Source of the DNA: JAEXNA01 sp050486105
GTDB lineage: Bacteria; Vulcanimicrobiota; Xenobia; Xenobiales; JADMJV01
Reading direction: 5' to 3'
DNA length: 5,887 nucleotides
Assembly (NCBI GenBank): GCA_050486105.1
Contig: JBJHCR010000374.1
Span: forward strand, 1-5,887
This document shows positions 5,199 to 5,887 of this stretch, one piece after another. Below the pieces are notes generated by a model that saw only the letters and a program-made list of their open reading frames with translations, made no database searches and was not told the origin of the DNA. Within the stretch, counting starts at the first letter, position 1, and each line of letters starts with the position of its first letter. A program made the position numbers and the translations under genes.

Positions 5199-5214
5199 CG
5201 TGACAGCTGTCACG
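5199..5214. promoter_or_regulatory. Perfect 16-bp palindrome, candidate operator
   Basis: CGTGACAGCTGTCACG reads the same on both strands with no spacer. It lies 39 bases after the Uma2-B stop and 71 bases before the Rpn-like ATG. It lacks a loop and a T tract, so a dimeric regulator site is more likely than a terminator. No regulator gene is nearby in the window. Confidence 0.5.
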
Positions 5215-5248
5215 GCAATGCTCAGCGAACTGGGGTATCCTGGATCCA

Positions 5249-5263
5249 CTGCCGGGTCGGCAG
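5249..5263 (+). promoter_or_regulatory. Hairpin just upstream of the Rpn-like ribosome site
   Basis: CTGCCG-GGT-CGGCAG forms a perfect six-pair, GC-rich stem with a three-base loop. AAGGAG follows at 5266-5271, only two bases after the stem. In RNA it could influence ribosome access. No T run follows, so it is not a standard terminator. Confidence 0.45.
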
Positions 5264-5285
5264 CGAAGGAGACCGCTTCCGCCTC

Positions 5286-5887
5286 ATGGACTACGACAAT
5301 TATGATTCTCCCTGGAGAATGGCTTTGGCCGCTTATCTGCCCCACTTCTTTGAGCTGTTCTTCCCGGAAATCTCATCCGAGATCGACTGGAGCAAGCCCT
5401 ATGAGTTTCTGGACAAGGAACTCCAGCAACTCAATCAGGAGACAGAGACGGGAAAACGGGAGGCTGATGCTCTGGTCAAAGTCTTTAGCACGAGCGGCTC
5501 GGAATTGTGGGTTCTCATTCATCTCGAAGTCCAGGGAAACCCACAGAAAAACTTCTCAGAACGGATGTACACCTATAATTACCGCATTTTCGACCGTTTC
5601 CGCCGTCCCGTTTGCAGCCTGGCGGTCCTGACCGACACCAACCCGGACTGGAGACCCGAGTCCTACCGCAACGACCTCTTCGGATGCCGCATCGACTTCA
5701 CTTTTCCCATAGTCAAACTCCTAGACCTGGTGAAACGATTCCCCGAATTCGAGGTCTCGAGCAACCCCTTCGGAAAGATCGCCGCCGCAACCATCTATTC
5801 CAAACAGACCAAAAAGAATCCGGCCCGCCGAAGAGAGCATCTCTTTCGCTTAGTACGAAGCCTCTACCACACCGGATACAGCAGCAA
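5286..5887 (+). CDS. Rpn/'cytosolic protein'-type PD-(D/E)XK nuclease-like protein, 3' end outside window
   Basis: The frame stays open for 200 codons to the window edge and encodes a protein like those annotated as Rpn-family recombination-promoting nuclease/putative transposase or 'cytosolic protein'. It starts with the typical DSPWRMALAAYLPHFFELFFP (residues 7-27), then IDWSKPYEFLDKELQQL (33-49). A PD-(D/E)XK-like core follows: D61 in ADALVKV and E81-V-Q83 in LIHLEVQG, an E-x-Q form of the motif seen in this group. Next come MYTYNYRIFDRF (94-105), SLAVLTD (111-117) and LFGCRIDFTFPIVKLLD (131-147). The ATG at 5286 is the first in the frame after the stop at 5196. AAGGAG at 5266-5271 is 14 bases away, rather far, so start use may be weak or hairpin-modulated. 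Related proteins are cytoplasmic and multicopy; E. coli Rpn homologues promote recombination and cleave DNA. No conserved lesion is seen, but the C-terminus is not available. Confidence 0.85.
   Translation, partial: MDYDNYDSPWRMALAAYLPHFFELFFPEISSEIDWSKPYEFLDKELQQLNQETETGKREADALVKVFSTSGSELWVLIHLEVQGNPQKNFSERMYTYNYRIFDRFRRPVCSLAVLTDTNPDWRPESYRNDLFGCRIDFTFPIVKLLDLVKRFPEFEVSSNPFGKIAAATIYSKQTKKNPARRREHLFRLVRSLYHTGYSS

Noticed and set aside
5200..5631. Plus-strand open frame overlapping the Rpn-like gene
   Set aside because: The translation lacks any recognisable domain, while the frame starting at 5286 gives a coherent Rpn-type protein through to the window end.

Overview
The window looks like bacterial chromosomal DNA: moderately GC-rich, ATG starts, Shine-Dalgarno sites, tightly packed genes and protein families confined mainly to bacteria. 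I cannot name a phylum. Expanded Uma2 and Rpn-type PD-(D/E)XK families with long charged tails occur in several phyla with large genomes (Cyanobacteria, Planctomycetota, Chloroflexota and others), so this is weak evidence.

Layout. Bases 1-190 are non-coding. At 191-1530 lies a two-gene operon: a DUF899 thioredoxin-like protein whose stop overlaps the start (ATGA) of a glutathione S-transferase (GST). After a 140-base spacer with three 22-base repeats and a promoter-like block comes Uma2-A (1671-2660), a putative PD-(D/E)XK nuclease with a long charged heptad tail. A YihY/BrkB-family membrane protein (2726-3577) is on the minus strand. Then comes debris: a decayed third Uma2 copy (about 3657-3810) joined to the orphan 3' end of a GST gene (3811-4092). 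Uma2-B (4233-5159), a close paralogue of Uma2-A, follows. The window ends inside a third PD-(D/E)XK gene of the Rpn/'cytosolic protein' type (5286 onward).

The main structural fact is a direct segmental duplication. Bases 1249-2663 (GST 3' end, spacer, Uma2-A) are homologous to 3811-5162 (GST fragment, spacer, Uma2-B). The offset is a constant 2562 bases until the charged tail, where copy A has exactly three extra heptads (63 bases). In the spacer, a 42-base promoter block is identical in the two copies while the 84 bases just upstream differ at 16 positions. The Uma2 remnant between them shows that at least one more copy existed, so this is an actively rearranging paralogue array.

Working together. 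The DUF899-GST pair is probably co-translated and plausibly linked to thiol or redox chemistry. The Uma2 and Rpn genes share a nuclease fold and a neighbourhood, but nothing here proves a common pathway. The BrkB-like gene appears to be a bystander between the direct repeats, and recombination between them could delete it. I see no rRNA, tRNA, CRISPR array, complete insertion sequence or convincing intrinsic terminator.
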